Positions 29,259-40,424 of a DNA stretch of 64,000 nucleotides are shown here, one piece after another (the first letter of the stretch is position 1; each line of letters starts with the position of its first letter). The translations under genes were made by a program, and so were the position numbers. Below the pieces are notes generated by a model, which was not told the DNA's origin, searched no databases, and saw nothing but the letters and a program-made list of their open reading frames with translations. The stretch comes from Aquimarina sp042434915 (GTDB lineage: Bacteria > Bacteroidota > Bacteroidia > Flavobacteriales > Flavobacteriaceae). The DNA lies in the NCBI RefSeq assembly GCF_042434915.1, contig NZ_CP170198.1, positions 3,604,369-3,668,368 of the forward strand, given 5' to 3'.

Positions 29259-32200
29259 ATGAATATAAATAAGTTACTTACAGAACTTAATGAATATGAT
29301 ATTTTTCTCTCCATAGAAGGAGAGGACTTACTCTTAAATTATGAGGGAGACGAAATATCTGAGCTGCTTTTAGGAAAGATAAAAAGCAATAAGAAAGAGT
29401 TGGTGGCATACTTGAAAAAGTATGCTGATCAAGAAGAAGTGTTGGATATTCAAGTTGTTGAAAAAAAGGAGTATTACCCTCTGTCTTCTTCCCAATATAA
29501 TTTATGGATTTTGAGTCAGTTCCAGAAAGGCTCAGCAGCATATAATATGGCTTATTCTGTTAGGTTGAAAGGTGGGTATGATATTCCCAATTTTAAGCGA
29601 GCTATTTGGAGTGTTTTGGAGCGCCATGAAATCTTGCGTACTATTTTTTGGGAGGATTCGGAAGGACAAGTATATCAAAAAGTTTTGGATACATCTGAAC
29701 TTGGTTTTGAGATTGGGTATGAAAATTATACTGAAGAAGAGGAACCCGAAAAATGTGCAGTTGAGTATATACAAAATGATTTTTATTTGCCCTTTGATTT
29801 GCGGAAAGCACCCTTGTTAAGGGTTTGTTTATTGCAGCTGTCTGATTCAGAGTATATTTTTCATTATAATAAACACCATACTATAACCGATGGATACTCT
29901 ATGAATGTTTTGGCACGTGATGTATTGGCCTATTACAAACATTATACAGAAGAAACACCATTAGGGCTTCCAGAATTACGGATACAATACAAAGATTATG
30001 TGGTTTGGCAACAAAATCAACTAGAGACAGAAGCATATAAAGAACATAAAAAGTATTGGATTAACAAACTCTCTGGAAGTTTACCTGTACTGGCTTTACC
30101 AGCTTATAAAAAACGTCCTTTGGTGAAAACCTATAATGGTCGACAAGTGAGTACTTACTTGAGTAAAAAAGACACGGAAGGTATACGAGCTTATATAAAA
30201 GAAAAAGGAGGAACCATGTTCATGTTTTTATTAGCCTCCTTAAAAGTCTTGTTGCATCGTTATACTGACCAGGAAGATATTATAGTAAGTAGTCCGATAG
30301 CAGGAAGAGATCATCCCGAATTAGAAAATCAGATCGGGTTTTATGTAAATACTTTAATTTTAAGAAGTACGATAACTGCTAATTTATCCTTCGATGAATT
30401 TTATGAACAGGTGAAACAAGATTTATTAGATGCTTACACACATCAGATGTATCCTTTTGGCCAATTATCCGAAGAGCTAGGTTTAAATAAAAATTCAAGT
30501 AGAAATGGATTATTTGATATAAGAGTTATACTACAGAATACTGCTGATAATACTGGGGCTAAAGTGCTTCCAGAGGAGGTAAGTACTCTTAAGGATCATG
30601 GAGCATCAATGGCTAAATTTGATACATTATTTATTTTCGAAGAAGTTGGAGACCATATAAAATTCGAACTGACTTTTAATACGGATGTCTATGACTATGA
30701 TATGATCTCAAAATTGATGAATCATTATTTGGAACTGGTTAATAGAATTATAGAAAAAACCACTATTGATATTGGTGAATTAGAATATCTAACGGAGCAA
30801 GAACAATTTGAATTGTTAAATAGATTTAATCATAAGGATGGAGCTTATTTAAAGGATAAGACGATTATAGATTTATTTGAAGAACAAGCATCCAAAACGC
30901 CAGATGAAGTGGCTGTAATATCTGGAAATGATAGATTGACTTATCAAGAGTTGAATGAGCGCTCTAGTCAACTAGCGAATTATTTACAAGAACAATTTGA
31001 AATAGCACCTAATGATCTTGTAGGTCTCATGGCAGCTCCTTCATGTTGGTCAGTTGTATCTATTCTTGCTATTATAAAATCTGGTGCTGCTTATGTGCCT
31101 ATCGATCTGGATGCACCAACAGAAAGAATACAATATGTTATAGATGACACCAAAGTTAAAGCTTTAATTATTTTTTCAAAAGATCAGAAGAAATTCGAGA
31201 ATTATATTGTGAATACTTTGGTTATTGATCACGTATGGGAGAGGATAAAAGATACTAAAGAAATGGTAGTCTTGGACAAACTCCAACCTGAAAATTTGGT
31301 GTATGTCATTTATACTTCAGGCTCTACAGGCCAACCTAAAGGAGTAATGATTACTCATGTTAATTTGATAGATTATGTAAATGGACTTTTTGAATATACA
31401 GATATTGAATCTTCGAAAGGGTTTGCGCTTATGTCTAATATTGCTACTGATCTAGGTAACACAGTTCTTTATGGTTCATTACTTTCAGGCGGAACACTTC
31501 ATTTACCATCAAAAGAAATCCTGCGTAATGCTGATGATATTCATGAATATTTTGACACTTATTCAATTGATTGTATTAAAATAGTACCATCGCATTGGAA
31601 AGCTTTAGTTAAGGGAAATGATTTCCTATTACCAAATCGAATGATCGTTTTTGGAGGAGATACTCTACCTGTTGTTTATATTGAGGCAATTAAAAAACAG
31701 AACTCTGAAGTAGAAATTATTAACCATTACGGTCCTACTGAAACTACTATTGGAAAACTTTTAATCAACGTTGATAGAAATACCGATTATCAGACAATCC
31801 CTATTGGGAAGCTATTTTCTCAGACTTCTGTTTATGTAGTGAATCAACAATTTAATCTTTGTCCGGTAGGAGTTTCTGGAGAACTATTAATTGGTGGGAA
31901 AGGCGTCGCTAAAGGTTATCTCAATAAGCCAGAATTAACAAAAAAACAGTTTATTCAAAATCCTTTTTCAGAAACCAAAGAAAAACTGTATAAAACAGGG
32001 GATTTAGTAAGAATGTTACCAGATGGGAATATTGAGTTTCTAGGCAGAAAAGATAATCAAGTGAAAATCCGTGGCAATCGAATAGAACTAGGAGAAATAG
32101 AAAGCACCTTGTCCTTGAAGAAAGGAATAGATACGATTTTTGTACTGGCTAAAGAACTTGATTCTGGAGATAAGGAGTTAGTAGCTTATTATAAAAGCTC

Positions 32201-35200
32201 AGAACCCATAGAGGGAGCAGATTTACGATCTTATGTACAAGATCGATTGCCCGCTTATATGGTGCCTACTTACTTTGTGTATTTGGAGGAAATACCATTG
32301 ACTTTAAATGGTAAGGTTGATAAAAGAGCCTTACCAGATCCAGAAGTAAGTTTATCTACTGAATTGGAATATATAGCTCCTCGGAATAATGAAGAGCAAG
32401 CTCTAGTAGAAGTATGGGAATCCGTATTGAAGCGAGAAGAAATAAGTATTACAGATAATTTTTATGACTTAGGAGGTGATTCAATAAAGAGTATATTGAT
32501 CGTTTCTAGATTGAAACAAAAAGGGTATGCATTAAAGGTGTCAGATTTGATGCAAACACCTGTCTTATCGAAGTTGTCTGGAAAATTAACTCGGACCAAT
32601 CGAGTAATAAATCAGTCTATAGTAAAGGGAAATGTTTTACTAACACCTATTCAAGAATCATTTCTATCTTCTGATTCGTATGTGGATAAATCTCATTATA
32701 ATCAATCAGTGGCATTAGAAAGTACTTCCTCAATTGATTTTAATTTGTTGGATAAAAGTTTAGAATATTTAGTAAAGCATCATGATACATTGAGGATGGT
32801 TTATAAAAATGAAGGAGGAAAATGGTATCAGGAAAATATGGGCTTGAACCAAAAAAAATACTCATTAGATTTTTATGACTTGTCCGATTCACATGACTAC
32901 CAGTTTGAGATGACTAGATTGTGTGATATTTTACAATCAGACATAAACTTGGAGCAAGGGCCTTTGATAAAAGCAGCTTTATTTAAATTAAAGGATAAAG
33001 ATTGTATTATATTAATTATTCATCATTTAGTTGTAGATGGAGTTTCCTGGCGCATCTTATTAGAAGATTTGGGTAGTGTATACGAAGGTCTTCAGCAACA
33101 AATAAAAATTACTTTACCTAAAAAGACAGATTCTTTTCAACGCTGGGCATCTTTGCTTAATGAATATGCAACTAGCGATCAATTAAACATGGAACGATCC
33201 TACTGGGAAGATGTTTTATCTTCAGATATATTACCTATTTATCAAGATGATGTTTCCATAGATTTAAGTAAAGGAAAGATAAAGAGTTCTCATTTTTCTT
33301 TAGAAAAAGAAATCGTGGAATTACTGCAAACCAAGGCACATCGAGTCTATAATACAGAGATCAACGATGTTTTATTGGCAGCATTAGGAATCAGTATCCA
33401 AAGGGTATTCGGAAATGACAGTGTCGTTTTAGACCTAGAAGGTCATGGTCGAGAAGGAATTATTGATGGGATAGATATTACCCGGACTGTAGGTTGGTTT
33501 ACGAGCTTGTATCCTTTTGTTTTAAAGGTCAGTAAAGATACTTCCGATTTTACTGCTTCTTTAATAGAAGTAAAAGAGTCACTACGAAAGCTTCCTAACA
33601 AAGGAATTGGATATGGAATTTTACGTTATTTAGGAGGTGGATTTGAGAATGAATTGAGATCGAGTATTGTTTTTAATTATTTGGGAGATTTTGGAAATGC
33701 TATTGAACGTACAGAAGATAAAGATGAAATATTATTTGGTTATTCCAGTGAATATAAAGGGGTCGAATCTTCCAAGAAAAATAATAGTTTAGGTAAAAGA
33801 TTGAGTATAGCGGGGATTCTTGTAGGCGGAGTATTAGAAGTCGAAGCCAAGTTTAATGATGCTGTTTACGCAGGACAACAAATTTCTGATTTAATGGAAT
33901 CGTATAAATTTGTTTTGAGAGAAATAATTTCACAATTGAGTGAAGAAAAATGGTGTTATTTAACCCCAAGTGATTTGACTTACAAAGATTTATCCCTTTC
34001 AGAACTATCGGACCTAAATAAGGATAATAATATAGAGGATGTATACACTCTTTCTCCTTTACAGGAAGGCCTTTATTACCATTGGGTGTCTGGTAATGAA
34101 AAAACTACCTATTGTGCTCAGCGTAGTTGTCGATTGCGAATGCCTGAAGTTACCTTGAGTAATATTCGTAAAGGTTATGAATTGTTGATTGCCCGTCACT
34201 CTGTTCTTCGCACGGGTTTTAGTACTTCTTATGGGACATTATTACAAATTGTCCGTAAGGAAATTACGGATACATTTGTTTATGAGGATATATCTGCTAT
34301 GGCTTCAAGTGGATCATTAGAACTATATATTTCTGACTTTAAGCTAAAAGATAAAAATCGTGGATTTAGTATACAACAAGATTCATTGATGCGATTGAGT
34401 GTTCTGGATATAGGAAATGGAGAATATGAATTTATATGGAGTAACCACCATATTCTGATGGACGGTTGGTGTAGTAGTATTTTGATAAATGAATTTTATC
34501 AAATATTAATTTCCTTAGAAACAGAACGTACAATATCGCTGCCAGAAGTTATTCCGTATTCCTCTTACATAAAATGGCTAGAAAGTATAAATAAAGTATC
34601 CAATAAATCATATTGGAGAAATTATTTGTCTGATTATAGAGAAAAAGCTTCGATCCCATTTAAAAGATTAAGAGTTCCTTCTCAAAATTACTTAGGGAAA
34701 CAGGAAGTCTTAAAAATCGAAGCTTCTCAGTTAGAAAAACTTAGGAAAATATGCGTACAGTATAACGTCACTGAAAATATTTTTATGCAAAGTGCATGGG
34801 GGTACTTGCTTTCTAAATATAATAATGTAAAGGATGTTGTATATGGTTCTGTTGTTTCAGGGCGTCCTGGGGCTATAGATGGAGTGGAGGATATGGTGGG
34901 ATTGTTTATAAATACAATACCCGTTCGTATTAATTATGATAATAATATGACTGTTTCAGATTTGCTTAGTAAACGACTAGAAGATTCGATAGCAAGTTTG
35001 GATCATCATTATTTAAATTTATCAGAAGTGCAATCTGAGAGCGTATTGGGGAATGATTTGTTGGACCATATTTATGTATTTGAGAATTATGCAGAAAACG
35101 AGTTAGAAGAAGATTTTGTTAATGCAAATAAAGAAAAATTATCTGTGGAATCAGGTCAGAATTTTATCGAAACCCATTATGATTTTAATGTTTTAATAGT

Positions 35201-38200
35201 CCCTACAAATGATTACATAGAAATTAGACTTAGATACAATGGAAATATATACTGCCGTCAAAATATCATTCAAATACGAGATCATTTAAAGCATATATTA
35301 TCTAGTTTTGTAGAAGATCCTCAAATGCTTTTAGAGGATGTATCATATTTAACAGAATCAGAGCTATTAAAAGTATTAAACGATTTTAATGGTACAGAAA
35401 TACGCTATCCAAAAAATAAAACAATCTTGGATTTATTTAAGGAACAAGTGGATGCAAACCCTGATAAAATAGCGGTAGTTTTTAAAGGTGTTGAATTGAC
35501 CTATAAAAAACTAGATGAACGTTCTAATCAACTATCTAATTATTTAAAAAACAAATATTTAATAGAAATAAATGACCTAGTAGGTATAAAACTAGAGCGC
35601 AGCGAATGGATGCTTATAAGTATTCTGGGGGTTTTAAAAAATGGTGGAGCTTATGTTCCTTTGGATGTAAAGTATCCTGAAGAGCGAATTCAATTCATTC
35701 AAAAAGATAGTAATTACAAAGTATGTATAGATCAAGGGTTTATTAACTGTTTTGAATCAGAGAAGGAAGAATATAGCAAATCCGAAGTAGAAGGGCAAGT
35801 ACAAGAATCAGGTTTGGCCTATGGAATTTATACCTCTGGTTCAACGGGTAAACCCAAAGGAGTAATAAATGAACATGCGGGACTTTACAATAGATTGTTA
35901 TGGATGCGTGACGACTTTAAAATCAGTGAAGCAGATGTTATTTTACAAAAAACACCTTATACTTTTGATGTTTCGGTATGGGAACTACTTATGCCTTCTA
36001 TTACAGGATGCTGTTTGGTTTTTGCAAAACCCGAAGGGCATAAGGATCCGGAATATCTTCAACAAATCATAAAAGAATCGAAAGTAAGCATTATACATTT
36101 CGTACCATCGATGTTGGGTGTTTTTCTTGAAAACCTTGAGCCAGAAAGCTGTAGGACTTTACGTCATGTTGTATGTAGCGGAGAAATCTTACTTAGTAAC
36201 ATGGTGGAAGAATTTAAAGAAAAACTACCATGGGTTCGAATTCATAATTTGTATGGTCCTACAGAGGCAGCAATAGACGTTACTTCGATTGATTTAACGG
36301 ATGTAAACACTAAAGAAAAAGGTGTAAGTATAGGTAAACCAGTAGCTAACACAAGGATTTATATTGTGGATAAGGATTTGTCACCGCAATCGATAGATGT
36401 ACCTGGTGAATTGTTGATAGGAGGTATTCAAATCGCACAGGGGTATTTGAATCGTCCAGATCTTAATGTGGAAAAATTTATTCCAAGCCCATTCACTAAG
36501 GGAGAACGAATATACCGTACAGGAGATTTAGCTAAATGGCTTTCCAATGGAGAAATTGCCTATATAGGAAGGATAGATGATCAGGTAAAAATACGCGGTA
36601 ATCGAATAGAGTTAGGAGAGATAGAAAGCAAGATGCAATCCTCTGGATATGTAGATAATGCAGTTGTATTGGTAAGAGGAGAAAGTTCGAGGAAATATTT
36701 AGTAGGCTATGTGATTGCCAAAGAAGAATATACAGAGGATGCCTTATATGATTATTTGACTACTCATTTACCAGATTATATGGTTCCCAGCCAGATACTG
36801 ATTCTAGAAGAGCTTCCATTAACATCGAGTGGCAAGGTGGATCGTAAGGTCTTACTTGCTATGGAGGATGATCATGTAGTATCAGATCAATATGTAGCTG
36901 CTAGAAATGAGATGGAAGAAGGGTTGGTGCGAATCTGGGAAGAAGTGCTAGAATATGAGGGAGTTGGCGTTCGTAGTAATTTTTTTAGGATAGGAGGAGA
37001 TTCTATTCTTTCGATACGATTGATAAGTAAGATCAATAAGAAATACAATACAAGCCTCACAATAGCACAGTTATATGAATTAAATACCATAGAAAGATTA
37101 TGTAAACAGATTGAAGAAGGAACTCTTCTGTTTGCACATAAACAAAGTATTAAGGATGAAATTGAGAAGGATATTCAGGAGTTAAAAGAAAGTGTTCTAT
37201 CGGAAATTGATGACTCTCACGATATAGAAGATATCTATCCAATGAGTGATATTCAAAAGGGGATGGTAACGCTTTCTAGCTTAAATCCAGAATCAGGAGT
37301 ATATCACGATCAGTTCATTTTTCAAATTCCAACGATAAATAAAAAATTGTTCAGAGAAGCATTCTCAAAATTGATTTGGAAACATGCGACATTAAGAACT
37401 CAATTTAATTTGACATTTTATCAAACACCTATTCAAATCGTAAAGAAGAAGGTAGATTTCACTATTGATTTTAGAAATATTAAAGACTTAGGGACAAAAG
37501 AACAAGAAGCATACATACAAAAATATATGCTATCCGAGCGTAGTAAGCCTTTTCAATTTGATTCCGAATTCTTATGGCGGATCAGTTTGTTTGAAGTAAA
37601 CAATTATGCCAGTATGTTTTTATTTCAATTTCACCATGCTATCCTAGATGGTTGGAGTGTTGCATCTTTAAATACAGAGTTGTTTCAAATTTATAGACAA
37701 TTGGAAAGTAAGGTTCCTTTAAAAATAGAAGAACTTAAGGTTACTAATAGAGGTGCTATAATTGAAGAACTTTACGATCAAAGGACCCCAGAATTTATTG
37801 ACTTTTGGAAAATTGAATTGGATGAATACAAAAAACTAGATATTTTTAGAAATGAAAATCAAATATTGACAAATACTTATAGTTTTGATTTCAGTTTCAA
37901 ATACAGACTAGAAAGTAAGTGTAGAGAAGATTCAATATCTTTAAAGACAGCTGTTTATTCGGCATTTATTTATGCATTAAAAGCTTTAAACTATGAGGAC
38001 GATTTTGTTGTAGGGATGGTGACAAACAATAGACCTGCAATCGAAGATGGTGACAAATTATTGGGATGTTTTTTAAACACTATCCCTGTTAGAAACAAAT
38101 TGAACGATGTTCAATCATTATCGTGGACGGATTTTTTTAAAAAAACCGAAAATCATTTAACAAAAATTAAGAAGAATGAACGATTAACATTATATGAAAT

Positions 38201-40397
38201 TTCTAAACTTACAAATGAAGAAACGATAGGGGGATCACCATTCTTTGATGTAATATTTAATTATGTCAATTTTCATATTTATGATTCTCTAGATTTAGAA
38301 GCGGATAAGAGTTTCAAAAAATCTCAAGAAGAAGAAATTAATACTGAATCTTTTGAAGCAACCAATACATCGTTAGATTTAACTGTGAACTTGGAAAGCG
38401 ATTCATTAATACTAAAATACAAGCTAAAAAGAGGATTGAAAAATAATCTAACTTTAGAAAAAATTCACCGCTATGTGGAACAAGGCTTATTGAACTATAT
38501 AACAAACCTCAAGGATAAGGTTAAAGATACTGAGTTCCTTTCTTCTGAGGAAATTGAATTACTGTCTGGGTTCAATGCAACAGAAACAAAATATTCTGAA
38601 AGTACTACGGTATTAGACTTAATGGCGACTCGTGTACAGGAAGAAAGAGATGCACCTGCTGTAAGTTTTGAGGGTAGTACGATGAGTTATAAAGAACTGG
38701 ATGAACACTCCAACCAATTGGCCAACTATCTAGCAAAGAAATATAAGGTAAAAAAGAATGATCTAGTAGGAGTACAACTGGATCGAAACCGGGAAATGTT
38801 AATAGGGATTTTAGGAATTCTAAAAGTAGGAGGCGCATATGTACCTATGGGAATGCAATATCCAAAAGAACGTGTACGGTATATCCAAGAAGATAGTGGT
38901 TATAAAGTATGTATAAACGAAAGTTTTCTTGCAGAGTTTAAATCGGTACAGAAAGGGCTAAGTAAAAAAGCATTAACCATTAGAGTAGATGGATCAGATT
39001 TGGCTTATGGTATTTACACTTCTGGTTCAACAGGTAATCCAAAAGGAGTAGTAAATGCACATGCAGGACTTTACAATCGTTTACTTTGGATGCGTGATGA
39101 TTTGAAAATCAATCAAAAAGATGTCATACTGCAAAAGACACCTTACACCTTTGATGTTTCGGTATGGGAGTTATTGATGCCTTCGATTACAGGATGTCAT
39201 TTGGTTTTTGCAAAACCAGAGGGGCATAAGGATCCAGGTTATCTGCAGCAAATCATAAAAGATTCACAGGTGAGTATTATACACTTTGTTCCTTCTATGC
39301 TAAGGGTTTTTCTGGATAATATCAAGCCTGAAAATTGTGGGACTTTACGTCATGTAATATGCAGTGGAGAAGTCTTACCAAGTAGTACGGTAGAAGAATT
39401 CAAAGAAAAATTACCGTGGGCTCGAATTCATAATTTATATGGCCCAACAGAGGCAGGTATAGATGTCACTTCGATAGACTTAACGGATATAGACACTGTT
39501 AAAGAAGGCGTAAGCATAGGTAAGCCTGTTGCTAATACTAAGATTTATATAGTAGACAAGCATTTATCACAGCAACCTATCGGAGTTCCCGGAGAATTAT
39601 TGATAGAGGGGATTCAGGTTGCACAGGGTTATTTGAATAGTCCAGATCTTAATGAGGAGAAATTTATCCCAAGTCCATTCACTGAAGGAGAGCGTATATA
39701 TCGCACAGGCGATTTGGCAAGATGGCTTCCGAATGGAGAGATTGTCTACATAGGAAGGTTAGACAATCAGGTAAAAATAAGAGGAAATCGGATTGAGTTG
39801 GGAGAGATAGAAGTCAGGATTCAGTCTTTTAAACATGTAGATAATGCAGCGGTAGTGATAAGGGAATCTGAGAATGGAAATAAATTTTTAGTAGCGTATG
39901 TTATTGCTAAAAAAACGTATACAGAAGATAGTATGCGCAATTATTTGACAACTCATTTACCAGATTATATGGTTCCCAGTCCCATATTGATTATAGAAAA
40001 ATTTCCATTAACATCAAATGGAAAAGTCGATAGAAAAGGTTTTCCAGATTTCGAAAAAGGGCAAATTGTATCAGAGAAATATGTAGCGCCAAGAAATGAA
40101 ATGGAAGAACGACTGGTAAAAATATGGGAAGAAGTTTTGGATTATCAAGGCATAGGAGTCTGTGACAATTTTTTTAGAGTAGGAGGCGATTCTATTCAAT
40201 CGATTAGATTGATAGGTCAGATTAATAAGAAGTTTGAGGTAAATCTTACTATTGCTCAATTATACCAATCCAATACTATTGAAGGACTATGTGAGCAGAT
40301 TGAAACAAATGCAGATTTTGCAGAGGAAAATAAAGAGCTAAGAGAAAATATAAAAGTTTCCTTTGGTAGTTTAATGGACGATGTAATAAATAACTAA
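29259..40397 (+). CDS. Trimodular NRPS C-A-T-E-C-A-T-C-A-T, predicted D-Asp, Ser, Ser
   Basis: 3712 residues, the largest protein here. TubC docking domain 1-58; C1 about 72-515 (HHTITDG, His206); A1 about 535-1030; T1 LGGDS Ser1075; epimerization domain about 1127-1545 (HHLVVDG at 1255, NYLGDFG at about 1473); C2 about 1594-2040 (HHILMDG, 1730); A2 about 2056-2540; T2 IGGDS Ser2582; C3 about 2658-3100 (HHAILDG, 2792); A3 about 3117-3600; T3 VGGDS Ser3645. Specificity residues: A1 DLTKVGHIGK (the surfactin Asp code), A2 DVWHVSLIDK and A3 DVWHISLIDK (Ser). So D-Asp-Ser-Ser is expected. T2 and T3 have the GGDS form usual before an E domain, yet none follows. The adjacent dioxygenase gene suggests the Asp is beta-hydroxylated. 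Bases 36571-37080 are nearly identical to part of the 41655 gene. Confidence 0.95.
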   Translation: MNINKLLTELNEYDIFLSIEGEDLLLNYEGDEISELLLGKIKSNKKELVAYLKKYADQEEVLDIQVVEKKEYYPLSSSQYNLWILSQFQKGSAAYNMAYSVRLKGGYDIPNFKRAIWSVLERHEILRTIFWEDSEGQVYQKVLDTSELGFEIGYENYTEEEEPEKCAVEYIQNDFYLPFDLRKAPLLRVCLLQLSDSEYIFHYNKHHTITDGYSMNVLARDVLAYYKHYTEETPLGLPELRIQYKDYVVWQQNQLETEAYKEHKKYWINKLSGSLPVLALPAYKKRPLVKTYNGRQVSTYLSKKDTEGIRAYIKEKGGTMFMFLLASLKVLLHRYTDQEDIIVSSPIAGRDHPELENQIGFYVNTLILRSTITANLSFDEFYEQVKQDLLDAYTHQMYPFGQLSEELGLNKNSSRNGLFDIRVILQNTADNTGAKVLPEEVSTLKDHGASMAKFDTLFIFEEVGDHIKFELTFNTDVYDYDMISKLMNHYLELVNRIIEKTTIDIGELEYLTEQEQFELLNRFNHKDGAYLKDKTIIDLFEEQASKTPDEVAVISGNDRLTYQELNERSSQLANYLQEQFEIAPNDLVGLMAAPSCWSVVSILAIIKSGAAYVPIDLDAPTERIQYVIDDTKVKALIIFSKDQKKFENYIVNTLVIDHVWERIKDTKEMVVLDKLQPENLVYVIYTSGSTGQPKGVMITHVNLIDYVNGLFEYTDIESSKGFALMSNIATDLGNTVLYGSLLSGGTLHLPSKEILRNADDIHEYFDTYSIDCIKIVPSHWKALVKGNDFLLPNRMIVFGGDTLPVVYIEAIKKQNSEVEIINHYGPTETTIGKLLINVDRNTDYQTIPIGKLFSQTSVYVVNQQFNLCPVGVSGELLIGGKGVAKGYLNKPELTKKQFIQNPFSETKEKLYKTGDLVRMLPDGNIEFLGRKDNQVKIRGNRIELGEIESTLSLKKGIDTIFVLAKELDSGDKELVAYYKSSEPIEGADLRSYVQDRLPAYMVPTYFVYLEEIPLTLNGKVDKRALPDPEVSLSTELEYIAPRNNEEQALVEVWESVLKREEISITDNFYDLGGDSIKSILIVSRLKQKGYALKVSDLMQTPVLSKLSGKLTRTNRVINQSIVKGNVLLTPIQESFLSSDSYVDKSHYNQSVALESTSSIDFNLLDKSLEYLVKHHDTLRMVYKNEGGKWYQENMGLNQKKYSLDFYDLSDSHDYQFEMTRLCDILQSDINLEQGPLIKAALFKLKDKDCIILIIHHLVVDGVSWRILLEDLGSVYEGLQQQIKITLPKKTDSFQRWASLLNEYATSDQLNMERSYWEDVLSSDILPIYQDDVSIDLSKGKIKSSHFSLEKEIVELLQTKAHRVYNTEINDVLLAALGISIQRVFGNDSVVLDLEGHGREGIIDGIDITRTVGWFTSLYPFVLKVSKDTSDFTASLIEVKESLRKLPNKGIGYGILRYLGGGFENELRSSIVFNYLGDFGNAIERTEDKDEILFGYSSEYKGVESSKKNNSLGKRLSIAGILVGGVLEVEAKFNDAVYAGQQISDLMESYKFVLREIISQLSEEKWCYLTPSDLTYKDLSLSELSDLNKDNNIEDVYTLSPLQEGLYYHWVSGNEKTTYCAQRSCRLRMPEVTLSNIRKGYELLIARHSVLRTGFSTSYGTLLQIVRKEITDTFVYEDISAMASSGSLELYISDFKLKDKNRGFSIQQDSLMRLSVLDIGNGEYEFIWSNHHILMDGWCSSILINEFYQILISLETERTISLPEVIPYSSYIKWLESINKVSNKSYWRNYLSDYREKASIPFKRLRVPSQNYLGKQEVLKIEASQLEKLRKICVQYNVTENIFMQSAWGYLLSKYNNVKDVVYGSVVSGRPGAIDGVEDMVGLFINTIPVRINYDNNMTVSDLLSKRLEDSIASLDHHYLNLSEVQSESVLGNDLLDHIYVFENYAENELEEDFVNANKEKLSVESGQNFIETHYDFNVLIVPTNDYIEIRLRYNGNIYCRQNIIQIRDHLKHILSSFVEDPQMLLEDVSYLTESELLKVLNDFNGTEIRYPKNKTILDLFKEQVDANPDKIAVVFKGVELTYKKLDERSNQLSNYLKNKYLIEINDLVGIKLERSEWMLISILGVLKNGGAYVPLDVKYPEERIQFIQKDSNYKVCIDQGFINCFESEKEEYSKSEVEGQVQESGLAYGIYTSGSTGKPKGVINEHAGLYNRLLWMRDDFKISEADVILQKTPYTFDVSVWELLMPSITGCCLVFAKPEGHKDPEYLQQIIKESKVSIIHFVPSMLGVFLENLEPESCRTLRHVVCSGEILLSNMVEEFKEKLPWVRIHNLYGPTEAAIDVTSIDLTDVNTKEKGVSIGKPVANTRIYIVDKDLSPQSIDVPGELLIGGIQIAQGYLNRPDLNVEKFIPSPFTKGERIYRTGDLAKWLSNGEIAYIGRIDDQVKIRGNRIELGEIESKMQSSGYVDNAVVLVRGESSRKYLVGYVIAKEEYTEDALYDYLTTHLPDYMVPSQILILEELPLTSSGKVDRKVLLAMEDDHVVSDQYVAARNEMEEGLVRIWEEVLEYEGVGVRSNFFRIGGDSILSIRLISKINKKYNTSLTIAQLYELNTIERLCKQIEEGTLLFAHKQSIKDEIEKDIQELKESVLSEIDDSHDIEDIYPMSDIQKGMVTLSSLNPESGVYHDQFIFQIPTINKKLFREAFSKLIWKHATLRTQFNLTFYQTPIQIVKKKVDFTIDFRNIKDLGTKEQEAYIQKYMLSERSKPFQFDSEFLWRISLFEVNNYASMFLFQFHHAILDGWSVASLNTELFQIYRQLESKVPLKIEELKVTNRGAIIEELYDQRTPEFIDFWKIELDEYKKLDIFRNENQILTNTYSFDFSFKYRLESKCREDSISLKTAVYSAFIYALKALNYEDDFVVGMVTNNRPAIEDGDKLLGCFLNTIPVRNKLNDVQSLSWTDFFKKTENHLTKIKKNERLTLYEISKLTNEETIGGSPFFDVIFNYVNFHIYDSLDLEADKSFKKSQEEEINTESFEATNTSLDLTVNLESDSLILKYKLKRGLKNNLTLEKIHRYVEQGLLNYITNLKDKVKDTEFLSSEEIELLSGFNATETKYSESTTVLDLMATRVQEERDAPAVSFEGSTMSYKELDEHSNQLANYLAKKYKVKKNDLVGVQLDRNREMLIGILGILKVGGAYVPMGMQYPKERVRYIQEDSGYKVCINESFLAEFKSVQKGLSKKALTIRVDGSDLAYGIYTSGSTGNPKGVVNAHAGLYNRLLWMRDDLKINQKDVILQKTPYTFDVSVWELLMPSITGCHLVFAKPEGHKDPGYLQQIIKDSQVSIIHFVPSMLRVFLDNIKPENCGTLRHVICSGEVLPSSTVEEFKEKLPWARIHNLYGPTEAGIDVTSIDLTDIDTVKEGVSIGKPVANTKIYIVDKHLSQQPIGVPGELLIEGIQVAQGYLNSPDLNEEKFIPSPFTEGERIYRTGDLARWLPNGEIVYIGRLDNQVKIRGNRIELGEIEVRIQSFKHVDNAAVVIRESENGNKFLVAYVIAKKTYTEDSMRNYLTTHLPDYMVPSPILIIEKFPLTSNGKVDRKGFPDFEKGQIVSEKYVAPRNEMEERLVKIWEEVLDYQGIGVCDNFFRVGGDSIQSIRLIGQINKKFEVNLTIAQLYQSNTIEGLCEQIETNADFAEENKELRENIKVSFGSLMDDVINN
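36571..37080 (+). repeat. Near-identical tract, copy 1 (end of A2 through T2 of the 29259 gene)
   Basis: These 510 bases match 44239-44748 with about 10 mismatches counted by eye (roughly 98% identity). A block of 325 bases, 36670-36994, is identical. The tract covers the A8-A10 part of a serine adenylation domain and the start of its carrier domain. The flanking module sequence is similar but clearly more diverged, so this looks like recent gene conversion or module recombination rather than one old duplication. Confidence 0.9.
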
Positions 40398-40424
40398 AAT
40401 TAACTTATATTAAAAATCAAAAAA

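Noticed and set aside
32630..33900. Condensation domain after the first carrier of the 29259 protein
   Set aside because: HHLVVDGVSW and the late NYLGDFG motif identify it as an epimerization domain; a true C domain follows it.
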